Positions 1-8,175 of a stretch of 38,756 nucleotides of DNA are shown here, in pieces. Every line of letters begins with the position of its first letter. Positions within the stretch are counted from its first letter, which is position 1. This DNA is from an uncultured Hyphomicrobiales bacterium (GTDB lineage: Bacteria; Pseudomonadota; Alphaproteobacteria; Rhizobiales; Beijerinckiaceae), in the NCBI GenBank assembly GCA_903824185.1, contig CAIJVU010000049.1:1-38756 (forward strand), given 5' to 3'. The translations under genes were made by a program, and so were the position numbers. The notes below the pieces were generated by a model. It was given only the letters and a program-made list of their open reading frames with translations. It was not told where the DNA came from and ran no database searches.

Positions 1-326
1 AAAGTGGAGGCTTCTGTTGCCAGGCGCCTCCGGGCCCCGCCTTACGCGGCTAAGCGCAAGGACTTTGGTTTCGGTACCGGCACCGCTTAAGCGGCGATAG
101 CAACCGGAGCATAGTTGTCATTGGCAACTATAGAAAGGCCCGGTAACGGCGGAACCATGCCGAACAAAAGAGTACCCTTTACGCCCTCGTCGATCCTGTT
201 TCGCCCCCGCCGCAACCCGCCCGTTTCATCAACGCTGCGGGTTGTGGTGGAGGCGCCGGGTACCGCCCCCGGGTCCGAATGGTTTATTTCGATATCCGTT
301 TATTGTCATAGATCCCTTGCGGGAAC
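1..326 (-). ncRNA. ssrA: tmRNA, circularly permuted two-piece form
   Basis: Transfer-messenger RNA rescues stalled ribosomes and tags the incomplete protein for proteolysis. On the minus strand the acceptor half comes first and ends in CCA at 247-245. A spacer of about 36 nt (244-209) follows, and then the coding half begins at 208. The two halves form an acceptor stem, GGGGGCG (208-202) with CGCCTCC, followed by A and CCA. Its third pair is G-U, the alanine identity element. The start of the coding half continues as AAACAGGATCGACGAGG, the usual tmRNA 5' signature. The tag frame runs from 125 down to 90, reads ANDNYAPVAIAA and stops with TAA at 89-87. The gene order acceptor-spacer-tag is the permuted arrangement known in Alphaproteobacteria. 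A GGAGGC/GCCTCC hairpin lies after the tag. The 5' end (about 326) is inferred from a -10-like TATATT at 338-333, and the 3' end may lie just outside the window. Confidence 0.93.
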
Positions 327-332
327 GAACCC

Positions 333-359
333 AATATAGGACTTGTTTGCGACAAACAA
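333..359 (-). promoter_or_regulatory. Probable ssrA promoter with palindrome
   Basis: On the minus strand TATATT (338-333) is a good -10 box about 7 bases before the proposed ssrA start. A -35-like TTGTTT lies at 359-354 with a short 15-base spacer. The -35 is embedded in a perfect inverted repeat, TTGTTTG (343-349), CGA, CAAACAA (353-359). This could be a regulator site or simply a chance palindrome. The divergent thyA gene starts at 473. Confidence 0.4.
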
Positions 360-472
360 AAGGCCTTCATGGCCGTAAATGAGGCTTTAAGCATGGGGAA
401 AGCGTGTATTTTGGGGTTAGCGGCCTCAGACAAAGCAAGTAAGGTGCACAATCTTTTGGAGATTCGCTTTCT

Positions 473-1267
473 ATGCAGGCCTATCATGACTTACTGCGCC
501 ATGTGCTTGAGCACGGCACGCGCAAGACAGACCGCACCGGCACCGGCACGCTGTCCGTGTTCGGGCATCAGATGCGCTTTGATTTGCAGCAGGGCTTTCC
601 CTTGGTCACCACCAAAAAGCTGCATTTGAAATCGATCATCCATGAATTGCTGTGGTTTTTGGCCGGTGACACCAATATCGCCTATCTGAAAGCCAATGGC
701 GTCTCGATTTGGGATGAATGGGCGGATGCCGAGGGCGAATTGGGCCCCGTTTATGGCCGGCAATGGCGCTCATGGGCCAAGCCCGATGGCGGCACGGTTG
801 ACCAGATCCGTTGGCTGCTGGACGAGATCAAGCGCAATCCCGACTCGCGCCGCTTGGTGATCACGGCATGGAATCCGGCCGATCTCGATAAAATGGCTTT
901 GGCTCCTTGTCACTGCCTGTTCCAGTTTTATGTGGTCGAGGGCAAATTATCCTGCCAGCTCTACCAGCGTTCGGCGGATATTTTTCTGGGCGTGCCATTC
1001 AATATCGCCAGCTATGCTTTGCTGACCCATATGGTGGCGCAGGTCTGCGGCTTACAAGTGGGTGATTTCATTCATTCCTTCGGGGATGCGCATGTCTATT
1101 CCAATCATCTTGAGCAGGCGCATTTGCAATTGTCGCGTCCGTTCCGGCCTTTGCCGCAGCTTAAGCTGAATCCAGCCGTCACCTCCTTGTTTGATTTCTC
1201 CTATGAGGATGTGGTGATCGAGAATTACGATCCGCATCCGGCGATCAAGGCGCCCGTGGCTGTATGA
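473..1267 (+). CDS. thyA: Thymidylate synthase
   Basis: Methylates dUMP to dTMP using 5,10-methylenetetrahydrofolate, producing dihydrofolate in the cytoplasm. The 264-residue length equals the short E. coli-type ThyA. The catalytic cysteine is C146 in the motif ALAPCHC. The phosphate-binding arginine pair is in [12 protein letters not shown] (about 124-135), and the folate/dUMP region is [16 protein letters not shown]. Start chosen at ATG 473, preceded by TTGGAGATT as ribosome site. The stop overlaps the next gene by ATGA, and folA follows two genes on, so the product dihydrofolate is recycled by a co-transcribed enzyme. Confidence 0.97.
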   Translation: MQAYHDLLRHVLEHGTRKTDRTGTGTLSVFGHQMRFDLQQGFPLVTTKKLHLKSIIHELLWFLAGDTNIAYLKANGVSIWDEWADAEGELGPVYGRQWRSWAKPDGGTVDQIRWLLDEIKRNPDSRRLVITAWNPADLDKMALAPCHCLFQFYVVEGKLSCQLYQRSADIFLGVPFNIASYALLTHMVAQVCGLQVGDFIHSFGDAHVYSNHLEQAHLQLSRPFRPLPQLKLNPAVTSLFDFSYEDVVIENYDPHPAIKAPVAV

Positions 1268-1764
1268 CGTCAAAAGCGGTGATCCGCCCTGCAAAACCCG
1301 ATGACAGCGCCGTGATTTTTGAGCTGGTGCGGGCTTTGGCCGATTACGAGCATTTGCTTGATCAGGTCGATGCTTCAGAGGCGATGCTGGCCAAGGCTTT
1401 GTTTTGCGCTCATCCGCGCTTGTTTTGTGATCTGGTCGAGGTGGATGGGGCCATCGCGGGCTTTGCGGTCTGGTATTATAATTTTTCAACCTTTCGCGGG
1501 CGTCACGGCATTTATATCGAGGATTTGTTTGTGCGTCCCGAGGCGCGCGGACAGGGCTATGGCAAGGCTTTGCTGACCCATCTGGCGGCCCGCTGTGTCC
1601 GCGAGGAATTGGGGCGGCTCGAATGGTCGGTTCTTGACTGGAACGCCCCCTCCATCGCCTTTTATCAAGCACAGGGCGCGCAATTGATGCAGGATTGGAC
1701 GATCTGTCGGGTCACCGATCAGGCTTTGTGGCGTTTGGCGGATGAGCAAACCCATGGCCGATAA
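1264..1764 (+). CDS. GNAT acetyltransferase, diamine/thialysine acetyltransferase-like
   Basis: A 166-residue single-domain GCN5-related N-acetyltransferase. The acetyl-CoA-binding motif A is visible as [20 protein letters not shown] (about 84-103), with the R/Q-x-x-G-x-G/A core RGQGYG. The preceding segment [13 protein letters not shown] matches the spermidine/spermine and thialysine N-acetyltransferase branch, where NFSTF precedes the YIEDL strand. The late part has the usual [16 protein letters not shown] strand-helix. The start ATG overlaps the thyA stop (ATGA), and the end overlaps the first codons of folA, so it is translated as part of the thyA-folA operon. A small amine or amino-acid side chain is the likely acceptor, but the real substrate cannot be read from sequence. 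Confidence 0.85.
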   Translation: MTSKAVIRPAKPDDSAVIFELVRALADYEHLLDQVDASEAMLAKALFCAHPRLFCDLVEVDGAIAGFAVWYYNFSTFRGRHGIYIEDLFVRPEARGQGYGKALLTHLAARCVREELGRLEWSVLDWNAPSIAFYQAQGAQLMQDWTICRVTDQALWRLADEQTHGR

Positions 1765-2278
1765 AACCCCTTTGGCCATTTTGGCTGCGGTTGCCGATAA
1801 CAAGGTGATTGGCCGCGACAATCAATTGATCTGGCAATTGTCGAGCGACCTGAAGCGTTTCAAGGCGCTGACCATGGGGTGTCCGCTCTTGATGGGGCGG
1901 AAAACCTTTCAATCCATCGGACGGCCTTTGCCGGGGCGTGAAACCATTGTTTTGACGCGGGATCCGCAGTTTTCTGCCGATGGTGTGCATGTCGCGCATG
2001 ATTTTGACGCGGCCTTGGCGCTTTGCGCCGGTTTTGCAGCGCGTATGGGGTCGCCCCATATCGCGGTGATCGGCGGGGCGGAAATTTATGCGCTGGCTTT
2101 GCCTTCTGCAGACAAACTCTTTTTGACGCATGTCCATGCGCAACCCGAAGGCGACGCATGGTTCCCCGACTATGACAAGCAGGCCTTCACGGAAACGCTG
2201 CGGCAGGCGCATCAGGCCTCCGGACGCGACGAATATCCCTTCACATTCGTTGATTATCAACGCAAAAACAGAAATTGA
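1742..2278 (+). CDS. folA: Dihydrofolate reductase
   Basis: NADPH-dependent reduction of dihydrofolate to tetrahydrofolate, completing the cycle started by ThyA. Visible motifs are the N-terminal strand LAILAAVADNKVIGRDNQLIW, with the flexible Met20-type loop, then LSSDLKRFKALTMG with the acidic active-site residue. These are followed by LLMGRKTFQSIGRPLPGR for NADPH phosphate binding and AVIGGAEIYALALP. The length of 178 residues is slightly above the usual 160-170. Two starts are possible: ATG 1742 or ATG 1754 (MADKTPL). Both lie inside the end of the acetyltransferase gene, so translational coupling is likely. Confidence 0.96.
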   Translation: MSKPMADKTPLAILAAVADNKVIGRDNQLIWQLSSDLKRFKALTMGCPLLMGRKTFQSIGRPLPGRETIVLTRDPQFSADGVHVAHDFDAALALCAGFAARMGSPHIAVIGGAEIYALALPSADKLFLTHVHAQPEGDAWFPDYDKQAFTETLRQAHQASGRDEYPFTFVDYQRKNRN

Positions 2279-2387
2279 AGCCGTTAAACTTGACGAAAGC
2301 CAATAAACACCCCACTTGAAGGGTAAGTCTGCAAGAAATGATGTTCGGCCTGCGTGTTTTTAATGGCCAAATAGCAAGGAAAAGAGA

Positions 2388-3515
2388 ATGTCCTGGAATA
2401 ACCAGAACAATGGCGGCAGTCCTTGGGGTGGAAAAAAATCGGGTCCTTCGGGATCGCGTGGTCCGTCTCCTTGGGGCAATCAGGGCCCCAGTGGCAATGG
2501 CGACAATCCCAACGGGCTAGATGACTTGTTGCGGCAGGGGCAGGACCAGTTGCGGTCTTTGCTGCCGGGCGGCCCTTTCAGCGGGCGCAGCCTTGGCTTG
2601 ATCGCGTGCTTGGCCGTTGTCGGCTGGTTGGCCACGGGCCTTTATGTGGTCAAGCCCGATGAAGTGGGTCTCAATCTGGTCTTTGGCCGTTATGTCGGCT
2701 CTGTGCAGCCCGGTCTCAATTACAACTGGCCGTCGCCAATTGGGTCGGTGGTCAAGCCGCGGGTGACAGCGGTCAACACCACCGATGTCGGTGTGGGCGT
2801 CAATGATACGCGCACGGGCCGCGGCGATACATCAAGCCTGATGCTGACCGGTGACGAGAATATCGTCTATGTCGATTTTGCCGTGCAGTGGCAGATCAAT
2901 CCGGCGCGTGCGGCTGATTATGCCTTCAACATCCGCAATCCGCAGTCTTCTGTGCGGGCGGTGTCCGAAGCCGCGATGCGCGAAGTCATCGGACGGCGCA
3001 ATATCCAGCTGGTTTTGACCACCGATCGCGCGGCGATCGAGGCGGAAGTGAAGCAGCTCATTCAAGATGTGCTCAACACCTATAAATCTGGTGTGGAAGT
3101 GCGCTTGGTGCAATTACAAAAAGTCGACCCCCCCGGACAGGTCATCGAGGCCTTCCGCGATGTGCAGGCCGCGCGTCAGGATCAGGACCGTTTGCGCAAC
3201 GAGGCGGAAACCTATGCCAGCCGCGTTGTGCCCGAAGCGCGCGGCGAGGCCGCGCGTATCGTGCAGGAGGCCGAGGCCTATCGCGAGCGTGTGGTGGCCG
3301 AAGCCAATGGTCAGGCCAGCCGCTTCAATCAGGTCTATCAGGAATATCGCAAAGCCCCCGATGTCACCCGCGAGCGCATCTATCTCGAAACCGTCGAGCG
3401 TGTCTTGAGTTCGGTTGACAAGGTTTTGGTGGATCGTGATGCGGCAGGCGGTGGCGTGGTGCCTTACATGGCCTTACCCGAATTGGGCAAACGCAATCAG
3501 GGAGGTGTGAAATGA
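2388..3515 (+). CDS. hflK: FtsH protease modulator subunit HflK
   Basis: SPFH/band-7 membrane protein that with HflC forms a large periplasm-facing cage around the FtsH protease and modulates its access to membrane substrates. The 375-residue protein starts with a Gly/Asn/Ser/Pro-rich cytoplasmic tail (1-45), as is typical for HflK. One transmembrane helix follows (about 68-88, LGLIACLAVVGWLATGLYVV), and then the SPFH domain (about 88-270). An alanine/glutamate-rich coiled coil (EAETYASRVVPEARGEAARI and onward) lies near 265-320. Start at ATG 2388 with the ribosome site AAGGAAAAGAG. The stop overlaps the hflC start by ATGA. Confidence 0.95.
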   Translation: MSWNNQNNGGSPWGGKKSGPSGSRGPSPWGNQGPSGNGDNPNGLDDLLRQGQDQLRSLLPGGPFSGRSLGLIACLAVVGWLATGLYVVKPDEVGLNLVFGRYVGSVQPGLNYNWPSPIGSVVKPRVTAVNTTDVGVGVNDTRTGRGDTSSLMLTGDENIVYVDFAVQWQINPARAADYAFNIRNPQSSVRAVSEAAMREVIGRRNIQLVLTTDRAAIEAEVKQLIQDVLNTYKSGVEVRLVQLQKVDPPGQVIEAFRDVQAARQDQDRLRNEAETYASRVVPEARGEAARIVQEAEAYRERVVAEANGQASRFNQVYQEYRKAPDVTRERIYLETVERVLSSVDKVLVDRDAAGGGVVPYMALPELGKRNQGGVK

Positions 3516-4411
3516 GCTCGACCCTGAACAAAGGCTGGCTGATCCTTGCGGGTCTTGTGGCGCTGGTGCTTTTCTCCTCTGCCTTCACCGTGCATCAGAC
3601 CCAGCAAGCGTTGGTGTTTCAATTCGGCAAGATCGCGCGTGCGCCGATTTCCGAGCCCGGCCTTTATTGGCGCATTCCCTTCGTGCAAAATGTCATCTCC
3701 TTCGACAAGCGCATTCTCGATCTTGAATTGCAAGAGCAGGAGGTGATTGCCGCCGATCAGAAGCGCTTGGTGATTGATGCCTTTACCCGCTACCGCATCA
3801 CCGATCCTTTGCTGTTTTTCCAAAGCGTCAATGACATCACAGGCGGCAATTTGCGTCTGGCCTCGATTGTCAATTCCACCGTCCGCACCGTCTTGGCCGA
3901 AGCGAGCTTCATGGCCGTGGTGCGCACCGATCGTGCGAAATTGATGGGCCGCATCCGCGATGATGTGAACCGCGAGGCGCAGGGTCTTGGTCTTGAGGTG
4001 ATTGACGTGCGCTTGCGCCGCGCTGATTTGCCCGCGCCCAATTCGCAAGCCGTGTTCCAGCGCATGCAGACCGAGCGTCAGCGTGAGGCTGCCGACATCC
4101 GCGCCAATGGTTCGCAGGTCTCGCAAACCATCCGCGCCAGAGCCGATCGTGATGTGACGGTGCTGCGGGCGGATGCCATGCGCAAATCGGAAGAATTGCG
4201 CGGGCAGGGCGATGCGGAAAAGAACCGCATTCTGGCCGATGCCTATAACAAGGACGCGGATTTCTTCCGCTTCTATCGGTCCATGCAGGCCTATGAAACC
4301 GCTTTGCGGTCGGGTGAGACGCGGATGATCCTGAATTCGGATCAGGACTTCTTCCGCTACTGGCGCGATCCCTTCCAGAAAGCGGGGGGCGCGGCCCCTG
4401 CAAAACCCTGA
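3512..4411 (+). CDS. hflC: FtsH protease modulator subunit HflC
   Basis: Partner of HflK in the FtsH-modulating complex. The 299-residue protein has an N-terminal signal-anchor helix (about 10-25, WLILAGLVALVLFSSAFTV). The band-7 domain follows, with the motif QQALVFQFGKIARAPISEPGLYWRIPFVQNV. The later region carries the helix-rich ERQREAADIRANGSQ segment and RGQGDAEKNRILADAYNKDADFF, typical of HflC. The start overlaps the hflK stop by four bases, so the two subunits are translationally coupled, as expected for a hetero-oligomer. Confidence 0.95.
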   Translation: MSSTLNKGWLILAGLVALVLFSSAFTVHQTQQALVFQFGKIARAPISEPGLYWRIPFVQNVISFDKRILDLELQEQEVIAADQKRLVIDAFTRYRITDPLLFFQSVNDITGGNLRLASIVNSTVRTVLAEASFMAVVRTDRAKLMGRIRDDVNREAQGLGLEVIDVRLRRADLPAPNSQAVFQRMQTERQREAADIRANGSQVSQTIRARADRDVTVLRADAMRKSEELRGQGDAEKNRILADAYNKDADFFRFYRSMQAYETALRSGETRMILNSDQDFFRYWRDPFQKAGGAAPAKP

Positions 4412-4432
4412 TCGTTTGTAAAGGGAACGCGG

Positions 4433-4621
4433 ATGGATGATTTTATCGCCGCCGTTGGATTGGTCTTTTTTATAGAAGGGCTGCTTTTTGCAGCCTTTCC
4501 TGCATTTATCAGAGCCCGCATTCAGGATGTCCTCGAATCAACCGAAGGGCGGATGCGCATTGTCGGTCTGGTGGCGGCGGTGGTGGGTCTGGTGATTGTC
4601 TTTTTTACGCGGCATTTTTGA
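4433..4621 (+). CDS. DUF2065 (YjeT-type) small membrane protein
   Basis: A 62-residue protein made almost entirely of two hydrophobic helices (about 3-26 and 43-58), separated by a short charged turn with RARIQDVLESTEGRMR. This is the DUF2065/YjeT family, commonly found next to hflC or purA; its biochemical role is unknown. It starts 21 bases after hflC, with the site AAGGGAACGCGG before ATG 4433, and probably belongs to the hflKC transcript. I infer an inner-membrane location. Confidence 0.85.
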   Translation: MDDFIAAVGLVFFIEGLLFAAFPAFIRARIQDVLESTEGRMRIVGLVAAVVGLVIVFFTRHF

Positions 4622-4759
4622 AACTTTGACGGTTTGGGCCTTGGTCTTGCCGTTCTTCTGCCCTAATTTTTCAGTGAAACGGTGGACGCGGTTTCAGGAC
4701 AGTGTGCCATCAACCCGATTGCTATCACGCGCTCAGCTTTCTGCCTTTGGAGAGGTCTC

Positions 4760-6274
4760 ATGTTGATACGCCCTAATCATACATCTCGTTTCATCAAATC
4801 CTTGGTCATGGCGCAGGCTTTGGCTGTGGCCCTGTGGGTGATGCCGGTCGCAAGCCCCTTGGCCCCGCTGGCCGCAACCGCACAGGCCGCCCAGCGCGGC
4901 CCCGACAGTCTCGCCGATGTGGTGGAGCAAGTGCTCGATGCGGTGGTGAATATTTCCGCCTCCACCACCGTCAATGAGCAGCAGCGTTCGGTGCAGGTGC
5001 CGCAACTGCCGCCCGGTTCCCCGTTTCAGGATTTCTTTGATGAATTTTTCGGCCCCAACGGCCCCAATGGCGGACAGGGCGGCAAAGGGCAGCAGCGCAA
5101 ATCAAGTTCGCTCGGTTCAGGCTTCATCATTGATCCTGCAGGCATCGTGGTCACCAATAATCATGTCATCGGTGATGCCAATGAAATCACGGTCATCCTG
5201 ACCGACGGCACGCGGCTGAAAGCCGAAGTGGTCGGCAAAGATGCCAAAGTCGATTTGGCGGTGTTGCGCGTCAAACCCGAAAAGCCCCTGAAATCCGTGA
5301 AATTCGGCGATTCTGAAAAAGCCCGTCTGGGTGATTGGGTGATTGCTATCGGTAATCCCTTCGGCTTGGGCGGATCGGTGACAGCGGGCATTGTCTCGGC
5401 GCGCAACCGCGATATTTCTGATAACTCCTATGGCCAATATATCCAGACCGATGCCGCCATCAACAAAGGCAATTCGGGTGGCCCCTTGTTCAATATGCAA
5501 GGCGAGGTCATCGGCGTGAATACGGCCATTCTCTCGCCGTCCGGCGGCTCGATCGGCATCGGCTTTTCGGTGCCCTCCGGCATGGCGAAACCCGTCATTG
5601 AGCAATTGATCCAATATGGGGAAACGCGCCGCGGCTGGCTTGGCGTGCGGATCCAAAATGTCGATGACACCATTGCCGAGAGTCTGGGGCTTGGTTCCGC
5701 GCGCGGTGCCTTGGTCGCGGATGTGGATCCCAAGGGGCCTGCCAAACCGGCCGGCATCGAGGCTGGCGATGTCATCATCAAATTTGACGGCCATGAGGTG
5801 AAGGACTCCAAAGATCTGCCGCGTCTGGTGGGTCAGACGGCGGTGGGCAAAAGCGTCGATGTCGTGGTTTTGCGGAAAGGCAAAGAGCTGACCAAGACCG
5901 CCAAATTGGAGCGTCTGGCTGAAACCGATCCGCAGGCCAAAGCCGCTGGCAATAAAGCCCCCGATGTGACGCTCAATCGGAAATTTGCGGGGCTTGAGCT
6001 CTCGCCGATGAGTGATGACTTGCGCAAGCGCTACAGCATCAAAGACAGCGTGAAAGGGGTTGTGGTCACCAAGGTTGAGCCCAATTCAACAGCCGCCGAA
6101 AAACGCATCGCGTTGGGCGATGTGATCATGGAGGTGCAGCAGGATCAGGCAGCCACCCCCGAAGCGGTGATGAAGAAAATCGACGCGCTAAAAAAAGACG
6201 GCAAAAAATCGGTTCTTCTGCTGATTGCCAATGCGCAAGGCGACACCCGTTTCGTGGCTCTGCCGCTCGACTGA
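4760..6274 (+). CDS. degP: Periplasmic Do/DegP-type serine protease
   Basis: Trypsin-like serine protease with two PDZ domains that degrades or refolds damaged envelope proteins. Start chosen at ATG 4760 because TTTGGAGAGG precedes it; an in-frame upstream ATG at 4682 would add 26 unlikely residues. A signal peptide occupies about residues 1-43 (hydrophobic core 15-42, ending ATAQAAQ). The catalytic triad is H135 (TNNHVI), D165 (VDLAVL) and S239 (GNSGGPL). A Gly/Asn-rich loop (FGPNGPNGGQGGKGQQRK) sits ahead of the protease core. PDZ1 is about 300-385 and PDZ2 about 415-504. Following hflKC and DUF2065 is a usual alphaproteobacterial order. DegP, DegQ and MucD homologues cannot be told apart with certainty here. 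Confidence 0.93.
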   Translation: MLIRPNHTSRFIKSLVMAQALAVALWVMPVASPLAPLAATAQAAQRGPDSLADVVEQVLDAVVNISASTTVNEQQRSVQVPQLPPGSPFQDFFDEFFGPNGPNGGQGGKGQQRKSSSLGSGFIIDPAGIVVTNNHVIGDANEITVILTDGTRLKAEVVGKDAKVDLAVLRVKPEKPLKSVKFGDSEKARLGDWVIAIGNPFGLGGSVTAGIVSARNRDISDNSYGQYIQTDAAINKGNSGGPLFNMQGEVIGVNTAILSPSGGSIGIGFSVPSGMAKPVIEQLIQYGETRRGWLGVRIQNVDDTIAESLGLGSARGALVADVDPKGPAKPAGIEAGDVIIKFDGHEVKDSKDLPRLVGQTAVGKSVDVVVLRKGKELTKTAKLERLAETDPQAKAAGNKAPDVTLNRKFAGLELSPMSDDLRKRYSIKDSVKGVVVTKVEPNSTAAEKRIALGDVIMEVQQDQAATPEAVMKKIDALKKDGKKSVLLLIANAQGDTRFVALPLD

Positions 6275-6297
6275 CGCTGATTGTAAATCATGTTTTC

Positions 6298-6331
6298 AAA
6301 AGGCGCGGTGGGTTCCATCGCGCCTTTTTTT
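6298..6331 (+). terminator. Intrinsic terminator after the Do protease gene
   Basis: Perfect 10-bp stem AAAAGGCGCG (6298-6307) / CGCGCCTTTT (6319-6328) with an 11-base loop and a run of T. It closes the hflK-to-protease transcript and separates it from the AT-richer DUF3800 island. Confidence 0.93.
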
Positions 6332-6416
6332 AGAGTAGCCTTCGAGAGTTGGGTGGCGTTCGTTCATTTGTATTTGTGATTATCAATTTATTTCAAGATT
6401 TATTGACGGTCATTCG

Positions 6417-7250
6417 ATGCCACAGCTCATTATCTATTGCGACGAAAGCACGCAAAAAGGCAGATTCTATTCTGACTTTTACGGAGGAGCGATCCTTGAC
6501 GCCCGTTACAAAGACAGTTTGGAACAAAGGCTTTTGGCAGCCAAAGGCAAATGTCAGGGTGAAATGAAATGGGAAAAAATCAGCGAATATAATGAAGCTG
6601 ATTACATGCTGTTTGTTGACGAAATCATGAATATTGTGCGGGACGGATTTCTCAAAATCCGGATTATGTTTACCCAAAACATCAATGTTTCAAAACATCA
6701 AAGTGATGACGCCACAAAATATGGGAAATTATATTATCAATTTGTGAAACATGCCTTTGGTTTAAGATATTGTAATCCGGGCAATTTGCTCACTTATCAT
6801 ATTACAATTTACTTGGATGAATTTCCGCACGCACCCCATAAATTAGACGCGTTTAAAACGCATATGAGTGCGCTTTCTGAACTTTCATTTTTGAAATCAG
6901 CGCGGGTTGTTATCAAAAAAGAAAATATTGCCGATGTTGTCTCTAAAAAACATGTCATATTGCAAGCCGTTGATGTTGTATTGGGAGCCATGCAATTTCG
7001 CTTAAACAATAAGCATCGCGACATACCTGCTGGACAGAACAGACGCGGAAAAAGGACGAGAGCAAAAGAGCGCGTTTATAGACATATCAATGCTAAAATT
7101 CGTGACATTTACCCCCAATTTAATATTGGTCTATCAACGAGCCAAAAAGAAGGTCCGCAAGTCAGGTGGACGCACGCCTATCGGCATTGGTGCTTTATTC
7201 CAAACGACAGGCAGCTCGACTTGTCGCATTCAAAAAAGAATAAAAAATAA
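6417..7250 (+). CDS. DUF3800 family protein (RNase H-like fold predicted)
   Basis: A 277-residue DUF3800 protein. The signature parts are the N-terminal strand with D9-E10 (YCDEST), the block GEMKW at 48-52, the acidic pair in YLDEFP (D134-E135) and the C-terminal QAVDVVLGA with D186. These acidic residues fit the metal-binding centre proposed for this RNase H-like family. Molecular function is not established; members are often found in variable, defence-rich or phage-related regions. The gene is clearly richer in A and T than its neighbours, with many AAA, AAT and TTT codons and a very basic C-terminus (SHSKKNKK), which suggests horizontal acquisition. ATG 6417 has only a weak ribosome site. 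It has no operon partner, and a structured element begins at its stop codon. Confidence 0.85.
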   Translation: MPQLIIYCDESTQKGRFYSDFYGGAILDARYKDSLEQRLLAAKGKCQGEMKWEKISEYNEADYMLFVDEIMNIVRDGFLKIRIMFTQNINVSKHQSDDATKYGKLYYQFVKHAFGLRYCNPGNLLTYHITIYLDEFPHAPHKLDAFKTHMSALSELSFLKSARVVIKKENIADVVSKKHVILQAVDVVLGAMQFRLNNKHRDIPAGQNRRGKRTRAKERVYRHINAKIRDIYPQFNIGLSTSQKEGPQVRWTHAYRHWCFIPNDRQLDLSHSKKNKK

Positions 7251-7334
7251 AAAGCCCCGCCGTGACCTACAAAGGATCTCCAGCAAAACTGAAGACTTCG
7301 ATCACGGCAGAGCCGTATTGATAGTAGCTTTTTT
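7249..7334 (+). ncRNA. Candidate structured RNA element immediately 3' of the DUF3800 gene
   Basis: Several nested stems can be drawn by eye. The outer stem is AAAAAGC (7249-7255) with GCTTTTT (7327-7333), ending in a T run. The inner stem is GCCGTGA (7259-7265) with TCACGGC (7302-7308), a perfect 7 bp. Inside it are two small hairpins: CCT-ACAA-AGG (7266-7275), and TCTCCAG-CAAAA-CTGAAGA (7277-7295) with one mismatch. A competing hairpin ACGGC-AGA-GCCGT (7304-7316) uses the same bases as the inner stem, giving two exclusive folds. CTAC (7267-7270) could also pair with GTAG (7324-7327). It may be only an elaborate terminator, but the internal organisation exceeds what termination needs. Confidence 0.5.
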
Positions 7335-7382
7335 GAGGGAATATGCAACGAATTATTATCATTGCGGCGTCAAATCTCTTTT

Positions 7383-7432
7383 TAGGAACAGGTTATTCAC
7401 GTCTGTGTCCGAAAGGTTTATCCCTGTTTCCT
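7383..7432. repeat. Imperfect inverted repeat in the gap before the LysE gene
   Basis: AGGAACAGG (7383-7391) can pair with CCTGTTTCCT (7423-7432) with a single bulge, enclosing about 31 bases. It lies between the DUF3800 element and the convergent LysE gene. No promoter or gene can be supported in 7335-7468. Confidence 0.35.
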
Positions 7433-7468
7433 GCCCTCTTAAAGGCATAAGCGTATGATGGCTTCTTC

Positions 7469-8113
7469 TCACCGCGCTTGCGTCAAAAACAATTTCAGCG
7501 CGAAGGCGCTCATCAAGGCGGCAAAGCCATAATCAAAACGGCGCATCAGCACGGGCGACGAGCGCAAAAAGTTTGAAAAGCGTTCCGCCGTCAGAATAAA
7601 AAACCCGTTGACCGGAATCCCCACCACCAGAAAGAACAGGCCGAGAAACAAGATCTTGTCTGTCGCATGCGGGTCGGTGGGTTCGACAAATTGCGGCAGG
7701 AAAGTCACAAAAAACATCACCACTTTGGGGTTGGTGAGGTTGATCCCCAAACCCGTGACAAAGGTTTTGAAAAAGCTTTCCGTCGTGTGGGTTGTAGTAT
7801 CAAGCGTCAGGCCCGATCCGTGCCGCACCGCCTGCCATGCCAGAAATAACAGATAAACCGCCCCCACGATTTTCACGATCATAAAGCCCGTCGCAGAGGC
7901 CGCCAGCAAAGCCGATAAGCCAAGCCCCGCGAGTGTCGCATGCACCATCATGCCCAGGGACGCGCCCAGCATCGCTGCCATGCCGGATTTTTGCCCGCCC
8001 GTCACCGTGCGCGATAAAAACAGGGCCATGTCCGGCCCCGGTGTCACCGCCAACAAAAAGGCCGCAACCGCATAAGTCAGCAAAGTGGGCAGGTCGGGTA
8101 TAAAATCGGACAT
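7469..8113 (-). CDS. LysE/RhtB-family amino-acid or metabolite exporter
   Basis: A 214-residue inner-membrane protein with about six hydrophobic helices. The family signature near the N-terminus is visible as AVTPGPDMALFLSRTVTGGQKSG (about 22-44), followed by GASLGMMVHATLAGLGLSALL. NPKVVMFFVTFLPQFV near 128-143 matches the conserved N-P-K motif in the second half. RhtB-type proteins export amino acids or homoserine lactone-like compounds; the substrate cannot be assigned. It is convergent with the DUF3800 gene and transcribed in the same direction as the upstream CoA synthetase, but a terminator separates the two. Confidence 0.88.
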   Translation of the reverse strand: MSDFIPDLPTLLTYAVAAFLLAVTPGPDMALFLSRTVTGGQKSGMAAMLGASLGMMVHATLAGLGLSALLAASATGFMIVKIVGAVYLLFLAWQAVRHGSGLTLDTTTHTTESFFKTFVTGLGINLTNPKVVMFFVTFLPQFVEPTDPHATDKILFLGLFFLVVGIPVNGFFILTAERFSNFLRSSPVLMRRFDYGFAALMSAFALKLFLTQAR

Positions 8114-8175
8114 GGGGGCAGGCCTTGCGCCAAAGCTTAGGGATCAGTGAGGGCTGTCATGCCAGCAAAAGGCAA

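Noticed and set aside
115-339. Small plus-strand open frame
   Set aside because: It overlaps the tmRNA gene on the opposite strand, whose structure is fully explained.
7383-7432. DnaA boxes or an origin (TTATTCACG, TTATCCCTG)
   Set aside because: Two imperfect nine-mers only, no cluster, no AT-rich unwinding region and no dnaA, repA or similar gene.
7090-7458. 122-codon plus-strand frame overlapping the end of the DUF3800 gene
   Set aside because: Starts within the DUF3800 gene in another frame, has no domain and runs through the structured element.
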